64,000 nt of DNA from Blastocystis hominis (taxonomy: Eukaryota > Sar > Bigyra > Opalinata > Blastocystidae): the NCBI RefSeq assembly GCF_000151665.1, contig NW_013171820.1:1-64000 (forward strand). Direction: 5' to 3'. The notes beneath the pieces are model-generated. The model ran no database searches and was not told the DNA's origin. It worked only from the letters and a program-made list of their open reading frames with translations. The translations under genes were made by a program, and so were the position numbers. Positions 1-7,434 of this stretch are shown one piece after another. Positions within the stretch are counted from its first letter, which is position 1. Each line of letters opens with the position of its first letter.

Positions 1-189
1 ATGAAGGAACCAATACGCAAGATCTGTGAAAAGTACGGTGGTAGCAAGCTACCACAATGCAAATTCTCGGTACCAGAACCTGTTTGGAATCTCAAGCAGA
101 AAGAGATATTGTGTAGCATACGTTTGCAGGCAAAGCAAGCTCGTATCGACCTTGGCTGGAGAACTGACTTGGATGACCTGAACAGCTAA
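1..189 (+). CDS. C-terminal part of an unidentified element protein (cut by window edge)
   Basis: The frame is open from the first base to a TAA at 187-189, so this is probably the tail of a longer gene that enters from the left; the ATG at position 1 need not be the start. The 62 visible residues are basic and aromatic, with no motif I recognise. A CCAAAGTAAA motif follows the stop immediately, the same border motif found after other genes of this element. The gene converges with the packaging ATPase (gap 43 bp). In Polintons a minor capsid protein or maturation protease would be expected in the missing part, but nothing seen here shows which. Confidence 0.4.
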   Translation: MKEPIRKICEKYGGSKLPQCKFSVPEPVWNLKQKEILCSIRLQAKQARIDLGWRTDLDDLNS

Positions 190-232
190 CCAAAGTAAAG
201 AGAGTGGTCTATTTTCACTTTGGTCATCACAG

Positions 233-1618
233 TTAAGCCAAGTCGTACTTGGAACGTAAGCCACGCTTGCCCTTTCTAGCTGTGGAGCTTGGCGGACTGG
301 CATGGGGCGGCTTCGTCACACCGGCGGGATAATATCCCGCCACGCCATCTCTCGGCTTTTGTACGAACTGGAATTCCTTGGTGTTGATGGCTTTGCTGTA
401 GTCCTGTGGTTTGATTTCAACGGCTTCTTTGATGTCCAAGAGATTGTACGTGCGACTCTTGTCTCTCTTGTCTCTCTTGTTTCTCTTGTCCTCACTTCTC
501 GCTATACCCTTGCCTAGTTCCTCTTCGAGTTGCTGCACTTGTCGTTGTTTCTCTTCCACTTCTTTGCGTTTTCGTTCATCACTCAATGCCTTCGGTAACT
601 TCGATCGCATCTTGTTGATCGCTTGTTGTTTGCTACTCAGCTCGTATGGGACGTACTCGACCAGTGAATCATCATCCAGGTAATACCATCGTGTGTGCAT
701 GCCCATCTGGATATCACGAAGTACCTCGCTCAAATTGGACGGTGGTGGTATCTTCATTTTGCGCCACAGATCCTCTCGTCCAAGGATGTCATAGTACAAG
801 AAGATTCGAGTGGCGTTGTCCAGGATCTTGCTGCTCAAGTGAGTGAATCCTTGGAATGCAATGAAGCAACTGGTCTTCCGATGTCGACTCATGCAAGCCA
901 TGGTGTCCATGAAGTTCACTACCCAATGATCGTTCGGCTTCGTGTACAAGTCGTCGAAGATGTAGATGGACGGATACGTGGTGTCGTTGTAGATCGCCAC
1001 ACTTGATCCATCCTCATTCAATTGTTTGTACGCGACGTCCTCACTATCGGTAAAGTCAGGACGTACTTCGTTGTCAGTGTTGATCCATTGTGTCTTGATG
1101 CCTGCTTTGTTGGCGACATGTTTGAGCACTTGTGGACACTTGTTTTCATAGCTAACCTTTCCCATGAAGAAGCAGATCTTGTCGAATGAGTGAGGTATCT
1201 CGTAGCACAACTGGTTGATGAGGAACGACTTACCTGACTTGGAAGGAGCAATGATGAGTGTGAATTGATTGAGGAATGTGTCCTGACAATCGAGTTCCCA
1301 GTCGAACTTCATAATGCCCATGCTCTCCTTGTTTTGTCGAAGGTCTTGCAACTGCTCGTCAATGGTTTGCTCTGGCTGGATATAGTCGGCTAATTCTTTC
1401 AGTATTTTGGCATATTGCTTGCTCTTCTCCTCATCGGTCTCATTCTCCATCCGTTGTTTGATGGTATCCTGCATTACTTCGGCTTGATTGAGCGTATTTT
1501 CTGTTCTTCTCGTCAATCGTTTGTTGTTGTACGGACATCGATGGTTAAATCGTCTTATTCGGTTCTTGATAGCGAGCAATGTTGTATCAATGTTGGGAAT
1601 GTACGGACTATCTTCCAT
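233..1618 (-). CDS. Genome-packaging ATPase (FtsK/HerA, A32-like)
   Basis: This 461-aa protein is probably the motor that pumps element DNA into capsids. Walker A is APSKSGKS at residues 124-131. Walker B is a hydrophobic run ending in FDD at 217-223. This arrangement is typical of the A32-like ATPases of Polintons, virophages and large DNA viruses. The core (about 105-330) is flanked by a charged, coiled-coil-like N-terminal extension (40-95) and by a Lys/Arg/Glu-rich tail (340-400) containing a short RDK repeat, so it is longer than the usual 230-280 aa. The start is supported by AATAAATG at the ATG, the TAAATG signature shared by most genes of the element. Downstream the 3' end converges on the 62-aa ORF, and a CCAAAGTGAA motif follows the stop. 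A paired hairpin lies just upstream of the start. Confidence 0.85.
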   Translation of the reverse strand: MEDSPYIPNIDTTLLAIKNRIRRFNHRCPYNNKRLTRRTENTLNQAEVMQDTIKQRMENETDEEKSKQYAKILKELADYIQPEQTIDEQLQDLRQNKESMGIMKFDWELDCQDTFLNQFTLIIAPSKSGKSFLINQLCYEIPHSFDKICFFMGKVSYENKCPQVLKHVANKAGIKTQWINTDNEVRPDFTDSEDVAYKQLNEDGSSVAIYNDTTYPSIYIFDDLYTKPNDHWVVNFMDTMACMSRHRKTSCFIAFQGFTHLSSKILDNATRIFLYYDILGREDLWRKMKIPPPSNLSEVLRDIQMGMHTRWYYLDDDSLVEYVPYELSSKQQAINKMRSKLPKALSDERKRKEVEEKQRQVQQLEEELGKGIARSEDKRNKRDKRDKSRTYNLLDIKEAVEIKPQDYSKAINTKEFQFVQKPRDGVAGYYPAGVTKPPHASPPSSTARKGKRGLRSKYDLA

Positions 1619-1624
1619 TTATTA

Positions 1625-1664
1625 GGGAGGAACGAAGTTCCTCCCGGGGCAACTGCGTTGCCCC
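1625..1664. repeat. Paired GC-rich hairpins (double-hairpin element)
   Basis: Two perfect hairpins abut. At 1625-1645 a 9-bp stem (GGGAGGAAC) closes a GAA loop; at 1646-1664 an 8-bp stem (GGGGCAAC) closes a TGC loop. They lie between the start of the ATPase gene and the 3' end of the 177-aa gene. Confidence 0.9.
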
Positions 1665-1731
1665 TATTTACTTTGGTTATCACGACATCCGCGATGCCCA
1701 AAGTGAAAAAGGAATCTATCACACATACCTC

Positions 1732-2265
1732 TTACAAGAAATCGCAATCGAAGACACTATTCATACTCTTGATCTTGATTTGAGTTGCTGTGAGAGATAT
1801 GTACGAAAACATATCACCATTTTTACCCTCGAATTCATTGCTCGTACCAGTTACTACGATATCGATCGTTGCGTCCTTGTATTCACGAAGATCAGTACAG
1901 GGTACATTTCGTAGATCGATCTTGATCGGTTTCTTGTCGTTATTCACGATCTTCGTGCTCGGACTCAATTTCACTTTGAACTGGATCTCACCTTCGTATT
2001 CACTGTACGGCTGATTCTCTCTCTTCGTCTCATCGAGGATTCTTTTGAACTCTTCCGATTGCTCCTTGGGCAGTGTGATGGAGAAAGTGTTGAACAGTTT
2101 CTTCTTGTCTGTTTCGAACTTCGAGTTGTCACCCACGAAAACAATGGTAGCATCGGTGATCTTGCAAACATACTTCGCCGATTCGCCTTCTTTCTTGAAT
2201 CCAGTCGAGGTGAGAGACACATTGGAAGCATTGGAAAGATCGAAAACCTGAATCTTGTTGCTCAT
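1732..2265 (-). CDS. 177-aa beta-rich protein, possibly OB-fold/DNA-binding
   Basis: The protein has alternating hydrophobic and charged strands and few Cys residues. Near its C-terminus (about 130-165) a segment with a GxSNEFxGKNGD stretch is followed by a strand carrying SYISLTATQIKI. That shape resembles OB-fold single-stranded DNA-binding proteins of large DNA viruses, but no diagnostic residue proves it; a small virion protein is an equal alternative. It is codirectional with the ATPase and capsid genes, between paired hairpins on both sides. The ATG lacks an immediate TAAATG (it reads TAGATATG), although TAAAT elements lie just upstream. CCAAAGTAAA occurs downstream of its stop (about 1668-1677, minus strand). 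Confidence 0.6.
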   Translation of the reverse strand: MSNKIQVFDLSNASNVSLTSTGFKKEGESAKYVCKITDATIVFVGDNSKFETDKKKLFNTFSITLPKEQSEEFKRILDETKRENQPYSEYEGEIQFKVKLSPSTKIVNNDKKPIKIDLRNVPCTDLREYKDATIDIVVTGTSNEFEGKNGDMFSYISLTATQIKIKSMNSVFDCDFL

Positions 2266-2310
2266 ATCTATTTATATTTATTTATTGAAATCTTTAAGTG
2301 ATATTAGTTA

Positions 2311-2346
2311 GGCGGAACGAAGTTCCGCCGGGAGGCTTTGCCTCCC
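2311..2346. repeat. Paired GC-rich hairpins
   Basis: At 2311-2329 the stem GGCGGAAC closes a GAA loop. At 2330-2346 the stem GGGAGGC closes a TTT loop. They directly adjoin each other, between the 177-aa gene start and the major capsid gene end. Confidence 0.9.
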
Positions 2347-2374
2347 AAGTTACCATACAAACCTGCGGCTCCCC

Positions 2375-3664
2375 TTACGCTCCCACCGTGTTGGCACGGA
2401 TCATGATGAGGTGCATCTGGATCGTCGCTGCAACATCGTCTTCCAACTCGATTTCGAATTGGATCTGATTCGCTGCTCGCATCGGGAACCACTCGGCCAA
2501 CGGGAAGGCGAAGATTCGGAACTGATTCAACCACGTCTTGTACGTCAACAGCGTGTCGTACTCGTCGGAACGACTATTGCAAAGATAGTCCATCCATTCG
2601 AAGAACGTGTGATCAATTCCATCAGGTGTGTTCGTGTTGTCCACATTGATGATACGCTTCTGTTCACCAGCGATGTTCAATGAGATACGTTTGAATCGCA
2701 CATCAAGGAGTTCCGAGAAATCACCATCGTCGTCCGTGAACATCATGAACACCATCTTGACGGGGAAGTTGACCAGCACACGATCATCGATGAAGTTCTG
2801 GCCAGTAGGAATACGGAACGTCTTGGTCATGATCTGGTTCTTCACCAACTGAGTGTCTTCAGGATCGAAGGTCGAATCATCGCTCGTCTTGTAACTGTGA
2901 TACCAAAGCGTGCACGTGTCGAAGTATACACCGGTGAAAGCCGTGGCTGATGGAACAGCGTCCGGACTTGTAGCGGTATTGATTTTGCCAGCATCGATGT
3001 AGAAGTATGCATCGTCGTTCGTGGGATAGATCTGAGCATCCATCTGCGTGAGATTGATGAATCGTTCCTGGGAACAACCTTCAAAGATGTCTGCAAAGTT
3101 CACATTGATCGTCGTGTACGCCGTGGTCGATCCAGGTGGCTGTACGAACTTGAGCATGTTGTAGAACAACTTCCCGCCATAAGGTCGACCCAGGATGGCC
3201 GCAGCTCTCTCGGTTTCATCGTCAGTATCGTAGTCCAATGCATCGTAGTAGATGTAGGACAGTTCCTTCAATCCTTCATTCACCACATTGTTGTGCTTGT
3301 TGTCCGTGAGCGCATTCAAGAGTGACCGGATCTGGCCGATGTTTTCATTGTCTGCACTCAGAGGCAAGGACGCCAAGTTCTCACCATTCCAATAGGTGTA
3401 CGTGACCTTCGTGTTGTTCACGATGCCCGACATGTTCTTCTTCACCGGAACATAGAATACCTTGGGTGAACCTGTTGCGTTATTTGCCAATCCGGTGATC
3501 TTGAGCTTGAACGTCATTCGAGACTTGTACAGATTGAAGTACACGTCATCACCGGATGGTGCGATCGTCCAATTGATCACATCGGTCGACTTGATGTTAT
3601 TGGACTGATTGCTGAACACAATCTGCGATTCGTAGTTATGCACAGGAGGAATTGTAGTTGCCAT
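2375..3664 (-). CDS. Probable major capsid protein (double jelly roll)
   Basis: The 429-aa protein is beta-rich throughout and has no signal peptide or membrane segment. An N-terminal strand pattern (about 1-60) is followed by a first half with loop insertions. A linker near 190-215 leads to a second beta-rich half that ends with an FPLAEWFP segment and a final strand near 400-425. This two-part layout, the length, and the position among the packaging ATPase and other structural genes fit the DJR capsid proteins of Polintons, which build the hexon-like capsomers. There is no invariant motif to read by eye, so the call rests on architecture and context. The start is supported by AGTAAATG (TAAATG signature). 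A perfect palindrome and paired hairpins separate it from the divergently oriented long fibre gene. Confidence 0.6.
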   Translation of the reverse strand: MATTIPPVHNYESQIVFSNQSNNIKSTDVINWTIAPSGDDVYFNLYKSRMTFKLKITGLANNATGSPKVFYVPVKKNMSGIVNNTKVTYTYWNGENLASLPLSADNENIGQIRSLLNALTDNKHNNVVNEGLKELSYIYYDALDYDTDDETERAAAILGRPYGGKLFYNMLKFVQPPGSTTAYTTINVNFADIFEGCSQERFINLTQMDAQIYPTNDDAYFYIDAGKINTATSPDAVPSATAFTGVYFDTCTLWYHSYKTSDDSTFDPEDTQLVKNQIMTKTFRIPTGQNFIDDRVLVNFPVKMVFMMFTDDDGDFSELLDVRFKRISLNIAGEQKRIINVDNTNTPDGIDHTFFEWMDYLCNSRSDEYDTLLTYKTWLNQFRIFAFPLAEWFPMRAANQIQFEIELEDDVAATIQMHLIMIRANTVGA

Positions 3665-3673
3665 TTACTACAG

Positions 3674-3747
3674 GGAGAAAATATTTTCTCCACAAAGTAA
3701 TCAAGGGGAGCCTGCGGCTCCCCCGGGAGGAAACGAAGTTTCCTCCC
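3674..3747. repeat. AT/GC palindrome followed by paired GC-rich hairpins
   Basis: A perfect palindrome (GGAGAAAA with its complement, 2-nt centre) occupies 3674-3691. At 3705-3723 the stem GGGGAGCC closes a TGC loop, and at 3725-3747 a 10-bp stem (GGGAGGAAAC) closes a GAA loop. They fill the divergent intergenic space between the capsid gene and the long fibre gene. Confidence 0.9.
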
Positions 3748-3755
3748 TAGTATAA

Positions 3756-5057
3756 ATGTCAAGCACAGCAGAGAAACTTGTATATCTCCAGAATGGAGTG
3801 TTCAAACGCAAGGAGATGACGAATGGTCTCCAGTACTACCATAATGGAGCATTCAAGACCTTCCCACTACCAAGTGGGAATGGCACCTTCGTGCTCAGCA
3901 ATTACAACAACGACTTCACCTGGGTTGATTCGGGTGCCGTAGTACCTGAGCAGCCTGAAGAGTTCACCACGCTCGACAATTCGTACTTCAAAGGCAGTGA
4001 CAACCAGGCGATTACCATTGATTCCAAAGGCACGATTCCATACTTTACCAGCAATAGCACCTTCGGTGAACTCGATCTGCCGGGTAGTGGCAAGTACGTG
4101 CTGAACATGGACGAAGATGGCAATCCTTCGTTCTTGTTATTCAGTGCGACTACGATCAACACGGCTATCGGCCTCGGTACCACATCGAACAAGTACGCGA
4201 TTGCCAACTGGAACTCGACAACGAGCACTCGTAAAGATCTGTTCCTGCCAGATCAGTCCGGGACGTACATCCTGAAAGGAGTAGAGGCTGGAGCTTTCGG
4301 AATTCAGTACACATTCGAGACAATGAACGCCTCAACTCTATTCCACGATTGCCTCGGCGTGCAGTCGACGAACCTGTGTCTCATTGCTTACAAGGGCAAT
4401 AGTGCATTCGGTGTGAACGTGCCTGCGATGAATAACTCTTCTGGCTACTTCGTCTTCAAGAACGAGACAAATACTGAAGTACCCACAACGAGCATCCTTG
4501 ACTCCAATGTAATCTATAAAGATATTCTTGGATGTACGAATGAAGAACAATGTATCGTGATCAATTATGGAACGGGTGTGAGCAAATTGACCATCCCGTC
4601 CAACTCAGGATCGTACTTGCTGAACGTGACTAGCAGTGGAATATCCTTCGAGCCACAGCCTGCCAAGCTCTCCAAGACGTTCACGTACTCTTGGTCTGGT
4701 AGTGGTCACACCGTCGTATCCGAGATACTCGGATCAGACAATTCGAACTTGACGGAAGAACTCATGTTATCTTCGAACAGCAAGTATCTGGTCACGATTA
4801 ATTTGAGTCTCAAGTGTGATAACTACGAACAGGCATTCGTAGGCTTTACAGACACGCCGACCTTGGTAATCACTACGTCTCAAGCAACGTTGCTGAAGAC
4901 AACACTTGACAACCCAACCCCAACAATGAACGTCTCTGGCACATCTATATTTTCACCGTTAAAAGAGGGTGGATTACAACTCGTTGTGACACGCGGTGGT
5001 GATACAACTATCTCGCACTTATACTCGAACTTCCAAGTCACGATTGTAGAACTTTAA
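3756..5057 (+). CDS. Long fibre-like structural protein with repeat shaft and C-terminal knob
   Basis: This 433-aa protein is built of repeats. A turn motif of the form LP-x(2-4)-SG-(T/S/K)-Y-(V/I/L)-L-N recurs near residues 37-47, 108-116, 164-173, 223-234 and 280-290, spaced about 56-72 residues apart, with a conserved LG...(C/Y)-hydrophobic-(A/N) strand in front. Such beta-turn repeats are typical of trimeric tail and capsid fibres. Residues about 306-433 lack the repeat and look like a beta-sandwich head. The head strands and the repeat are shared with the shorter fibre protein at 6738-7421, so both probably attach to the capsid and bind a host surface; that role is inference. The start has TATAAATG. 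ACAAAGTGAAA follows the stop. Confidence 0.7.
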   Translation: MSSTAEKLVYLQNGVFKRKEMTNGLQYYHNGAFKTFPLPSGNGTFVLSNYNNDFTWVDSGAVVPEQPEEFTTLDNSYFKGSDNQAITIDSKGTIPYFTSNSTFGELDLPGSGKYVLNMDEDGNPSFLLFSATTINTAIGLGTTSNKYAIANWNSTTSTRKDLFLPDQSGTYILKGVEAGAFGIQYTFETMNASTLFHDCLGVQSTNLCLIAYKGNSAFGVNVPAMNNSSGYFVFKNETNTEVPTTSILDSNVIYKDILGCTNEEQCIVINYGTGVSKLTIPSNSGSYLLNVTSSGISFEPQPAKLSKTFTYSWSGSGHTVVSEILGSDNSNLTEELMLSSNSKYLVTINLSLKCDNYEQAFVGFTDTPTLVITTSQATLLKTTLDNPTPTMNVSGTSIFSPLKEGGLQLVVTRGGDTTISHLYSNFQVTIVEL

Positions 5058-5105
5058 GGGACAAAGTGAAATAAGGGCGACTTGGAAACCATAGCTTCCA
5101 GTCTT

Positions 5106-5561
5106 TTACTTTGGCGGTAATCGTTTACCCGATACACATTCGAGTTGATCAAATGCAACACCATCGATATCAATGATAATTATATCACCACCTAATGTCA
5201 TCACACGATGACCTTCGATATCATAGATATTCTCATTGAAAGCACGGAGTTCAGCAATGTTTCGGGGAAGGTTCGCTTCCCCGGCGGGACTTTGTCCCGC
5301 AAGTCCTCCTACTTCGTGGGGAGGCGAAGCCTCCCCGGGGCGACTTTGTCGCCCCACTTCACCCCACTTCACTATGTATTTATCATCATTACATGATTTC
5401 ACAAGAAGATGTTGAAGATCGGGTGAATTTATCAACATATATGGAGGATTATACTCATTATGATAATTTGTACCTTTTGGGTCCTCAACAAATGAATTAA
5501 TCATATCATGCACGTATTTACGTGTGATATCAAGACGTTCATCATTCATCCAACAGTTCAT
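5106..5561 (-). CDS. 151-aa ORF carrying in-frame hairpin insertions
   Basis: I do not recognise the family. Residues 1-68 and 101-151 look like ordinary protein (a hydrophobic strand IIIIDIDG near 128-135), whereas about 69-100 are encoded by four GC-rich hairpins and read as low-complexity Gly/Pro/Ser/Arg sequence. The frame stays open across the insert. The stop codon lies inside a CCAAAGTAAA border motif. The start reads ACAAATG with TAAAT elements 15-35 bp upstream. It points away from the 63-aa gene. It may be a functional gene tolerating insertions or one already decaying. Confidence 0.5.
   Translation of the reverse strand: MNCWMNDERLDITRKYVHDMINSFVEDPKGTNYHNEYNPPYMLINSPDLQHLLVKSCNDDKYIVKWGEVGRQSRPGEASPPHEVGGLAGQSPAGEANLPRNIAELRAFNENIYDIEGHRVMTLGGDIIIIDIDGVAFDQLECVSGKRLPPK
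5264..5355. repeat. Two double-hairpin elements inside a coding region
   Basis: The hairpins are at 5264-5282 (stem GGGGAAG, 5-nt loop), 5284-5300 (stem GCGGGAC, loop TTT), 5318-5336 (stem GGGGAGGC, loop GAA) and 5337-5355 (stem GGGGCGAC, loop TTT). The last two make an exact 38-bp pair flanked by ACTTCGT (5311-5317) and ACTTCAC (5356-5362), an imperfect 7-bp repeat. All lie within the 151-aa ORF. Confidence 0.9.
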
Positions 5562-5609
5562 TTGTATTTCTATTTATGTTTACATTATTTAAATCTATTT
5601 AGGCATCCC

Positions 5610-5801
5610 TCATTTCACTTTAATCTCTGTCGGACTGATCGATATGTCACTTCCACTGTCGTCATCGGATCCATTCTTCTCATTGTACACGCACAGGCAG
5701 TGACATCTGTCCTTGCATTTCGAGTCCACCACCAGTTTGTGGTTCTTCCTTCCACTCATCCATTTCCATGCACTTTTCAGCCATTGAATAAAGCGGTTCA
5801 T
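5610..5801 (-). CDS. 63-aa small basic Cys-containing protein
   Basis: This small gene starts 3 bp from the divergent integrase ATG. Three facts support it. Its start has ATAAATG, the element's start signature. Its stop lies in AAAGTGAAATGA, matching the border motif. Finally, a related stretch survives in the second element fragment at 26934-27008, also divergent from the integrase. Residues 1-20 are amphipathic with three Trp (IQWLKSAWKW), the middle (RKNHKLVVDSKC) is the part conserved in the relic, and the C-terminus is acidic and Ser-rich. Function is unknown; a membrane-active or DNA-associated virion peptide would fit but is not shown. Confidence 0.6.
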   Translation of the reverse strand: MNRFIQWLKSAWKWMSGRKNHKLVVDSKCKDRCHCLCVYNEKNGSDDDSGSDISISPTEIKVK

Positions 5802-5806
5802 TTATG
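5797..5806. promoter_or_regulatory. Shared divergent start region, integrase / 63-aa gene
   Basis: The sequence TTCATTTATGAATG places the minus-strand TAAATG of the 63-aa gene back to back with the integrase ATG. The two start codons are only 2 bp apart, so both transcripts must use a common, extremely compact start region or have 5' leaders that overlap the opposite gene. Confidence 0.5.
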
Positions 5807-6877
5807 AATGAAATCAAGGAACTAAGGAAACCAGCCAAGCGAAAAGGTGCAACTCGAGTGATCATCAGTGGCTTCAAGAGAAACATATACTTCATCGATC
5901 TCATCGATTTCTCTTACAAACAAGACAAATGGATTCAGGAAGTGTTGGGCAGACAGAAGAGTACAGGATTCCACAAGAATCGTGGATACAAATATGTCCT
6001 TGTGTGCATTGATGGATATTCGAAATACCTGATGGCTCGGCGACTGAAAAGCAAGAGTGCCACAGAAGTCACGCATGCGATGAAGGATATCATTCAAACA
6101 TACGGACCACCAAAGCATATTTGCTCTGATCGAGGTACCGAGTTCACCAATGCCATCTTTCGTACCAACATCTTGGACAAGTATGACATCACCATGTATC
6201 ACATGGATTCAGCGAATAAGGCAGTACTAGCCGAACGAGCAATTCGAGATATCAAGGAAGACATCATGGTTCCATTCAATCAATCGAAAGGTGTGTGGTT
6301 CGACTTGATCGATGGTGCGGTTCGTAGACACAATGCAAGGAAGAACAGAGACACCGGATATACACCAAATGACATTTGGAATAACAACATCTTGTACGTG
6401 GAGAAGACAGAACCATCCAACATGACAGCGAAGGACACAACACCTCAATTCGATGTGGGTGATTATGTTCGAGTGACACGAAGACCTCGCGTTCTGGAAA
6501 AGCGATCATTGACGATTAAATGGTCTCAGGACTTGTATCAAGTTGTTGACATTGACGATCGATTCATGCCATTGATGTACGAAGTGAAGAATATGGAAAG
6601 CGGTAGCAAGCAGAAGTGCTATCATTGGGAACTCCTGGCGAGCAAATGCAAACCACAGCCAGCACCACCAGTCACGCGATCCAAGAGTCGAAAGGAACCC
6701 AATGCATTGCGAGATGCAGCAAGGTCACATCGACCCATTACGAGGAGTCAAAATGGGACGACGAAGTGGGGCGACAAAGTCGCCCCGGGAAGCCGAAGGC
6801 TTCCCACGAAGTCGTCCCGGCGGAACTTTGTTCCGCCACAGAAACAACGTCGCCTAAATGTTCGAAAACGATCGTGA
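5804..6877 (+). CDS. Polinton-type rve (DDE) integrase
   Basis: The protein would catalyse insertion of element DNA into the host genome. The rve fold runs from about 28 to 190. The first catalytic Asp is in YFIDLIDF (D32 or D35), with CIDGYSKY at 68-75; the second is in SDRGTEF (D109) and the Glu is in LAERAIRDIKE (E144), which gives D-x34-E. A C-terminal SH3-like segment (VGDYVRVTRRPRVLEKRS near 218-235, then a WSQDLYQV strand) matches the GPY/F-type tail of Maverick integrases. No N-terminal HHCC zinc finger is visible. The last 40 residues are partly encoded by inserted hairpins (318-345). The 3' end overlaps the short fibre gene by 140 bp on the other strand. A close pseudogene copy lies at 25848-26912. 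Confidence 0.9.
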   Translation: MNEIKELRKPAKRKGATRVIISGFKRNIYFIDLIDFSYKQDKWIQEVLGRQKSTGFHKNRGYKYVLVCIDGYSKYLMARRLKSKSATEVTHAMKDIIQTYGPPKHICSDRGTEFTNAIFRTNILDKYDITMYHMDSANKAVLAERAIRDIKEDIMVPFNQSKGVWFDLIDGAVRRHNARKNRDTGYTPNDIWNNNILYVEKTEPSNMTAKDTTPQFDVGDYVRVTRRPRVLEKRSLTIKWSQDLYQVVDIDDRFMPLMYEVKNMESGSKQKCYHWELLASKCKPQPAPPVTRSKSRKEPNALRDAARSHRPITRSQNGTTKWGDKVAPGSRRLPTKSSRRNFVPPQKQRRLNVRKRS

Positions 6878-7421
6878 TGCTCTTTACACCACCTAGAAGC
6901 ATGAGAGGGAGATTCGAATACGTACGAAGGACAGGAGAGTTGTAGGGGGAAGCGTTGCTTCCCCCAATATTCACAACAGCATAACCAGTATGAGACACAA
7001 GACTATTCAATGTATCGATGTAGGGTCTGTCTAGGATAGGCGTGTTGTCAAACGTGACTAGCACTCGATAACCCTTTTCAACCACCGATTCGATTGACAT
7101 GCAATCGTTGAACATGTCTTCAGGAAGGTACGTTATGACAGTCGTGGTTATCAGGTACGATCCGGACGGCATAGGCGGCATACCATCACCACCCCATTCG
7201 CTATTGAATGATTCGGTAGCTTCTGGTGTGTACTCGAAGACAAATGCTTCGTTCGCTTTCACGATGTAGGAAGGAGTACTACCCCACGAGTATTGAGGAA
7301 CACCATCCACTGTCTCTCGAATTAATACATGATGACCGTCCTTCTCTGGCATGTTGATGAGCATGTTGTCGAGCTTCTTGAACGTGTAGTTGTTTCCATT
7401 GCTACTGAAAATGTACGACAT
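6738..7421 (-). CDS. Short fibre-like structural protein
   Basis: Residues 22-48 form one shaft-type repeat (NMPEKDGHHVLI, then a YSW strand) like the five in the long fibre protein. The following 100 residues share strand pattern with the long fibre's head, for example SGSYLITTTVIT against NSKYLVTINLSL and VTFDNTPILD against FTDTPTLVIT. It is therefore a one-repeat, single-head version, suggesting long and short fibres on one virion. Residues near 155 are encoded by a single hairpin (6945-6965) also present in the second copy. The last part is antisense to the integrase 3' end and includes inserted hairpins, so the extreme C-terminus differs from the copy at 25326-25964. The start is AGTAAATG. 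Confidence 0.65.
   Translation of the reverse strand: MSYIFSSNGNNYTFKKLDNMLINMPEKDGHHVLIRETVDGVPQYSWGSTPSYIVKANEAFVFEYTPEATESFNSEWGGDGMPPMPSGSYLITTTVITYLPEDMFNDCMSIESVVEKGYRVLVTFDNTPILDRPYIDTLNSLVSHTGYAVVNIGGSNASPYNSPVLRTYSNLPLMLLGGVKSITIVFEHLGDVVSVAEQSSAGTTSWEAFGFPGRLCRPTSSSHFDSS
6755..6837. repeat. Nested double-hairpin elements
   Basis: An outer hairpin (GGGACGAC at 6755-6762 with GTCGTCCC at 6811-6818) is split by a 38-bp pair at 6768-6805 (stem GGGGCGAC, loop AAA; stem GGGAAGCC, loop GAA). The pair is flanked by an exact 7-bp repeat ACGAAGT at 6761-6767 and 6806-6812. A further hairpin (stem GGCGGAAC, loop TTT) follows at 6819-6837. The related copy at 25910-25947 lacks the inserted pair and one repeat, a net difference of 45 bp. 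Confidence 0.9.
6945..6965. repeat. Single GC-rich hairpin inside the short fibre gene
   Basis: A 9-bp stem (GGGGGAAGC) closes a GTT loop. The same hairpin is present at the equivalent position in the second copy (25779-25799), so it predates the split of the two copies. Confidence 0.9.
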
Positions 7422-7434
7422 TTACTTTTTTTAT

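Noticed and set aside
302-1006. Several plus-strand ORFs of 66-103 codons
   Set aside because: They are antisense shadows of the packaging ATPase; no start signature or motif of their own.
1625-3747. Hairpins as bacterial rho-independent terminators
   Set aside because: No T-run follows the stems, the genes and composition are eukaryotic/viral, and many hairpins lie inside coding frames.
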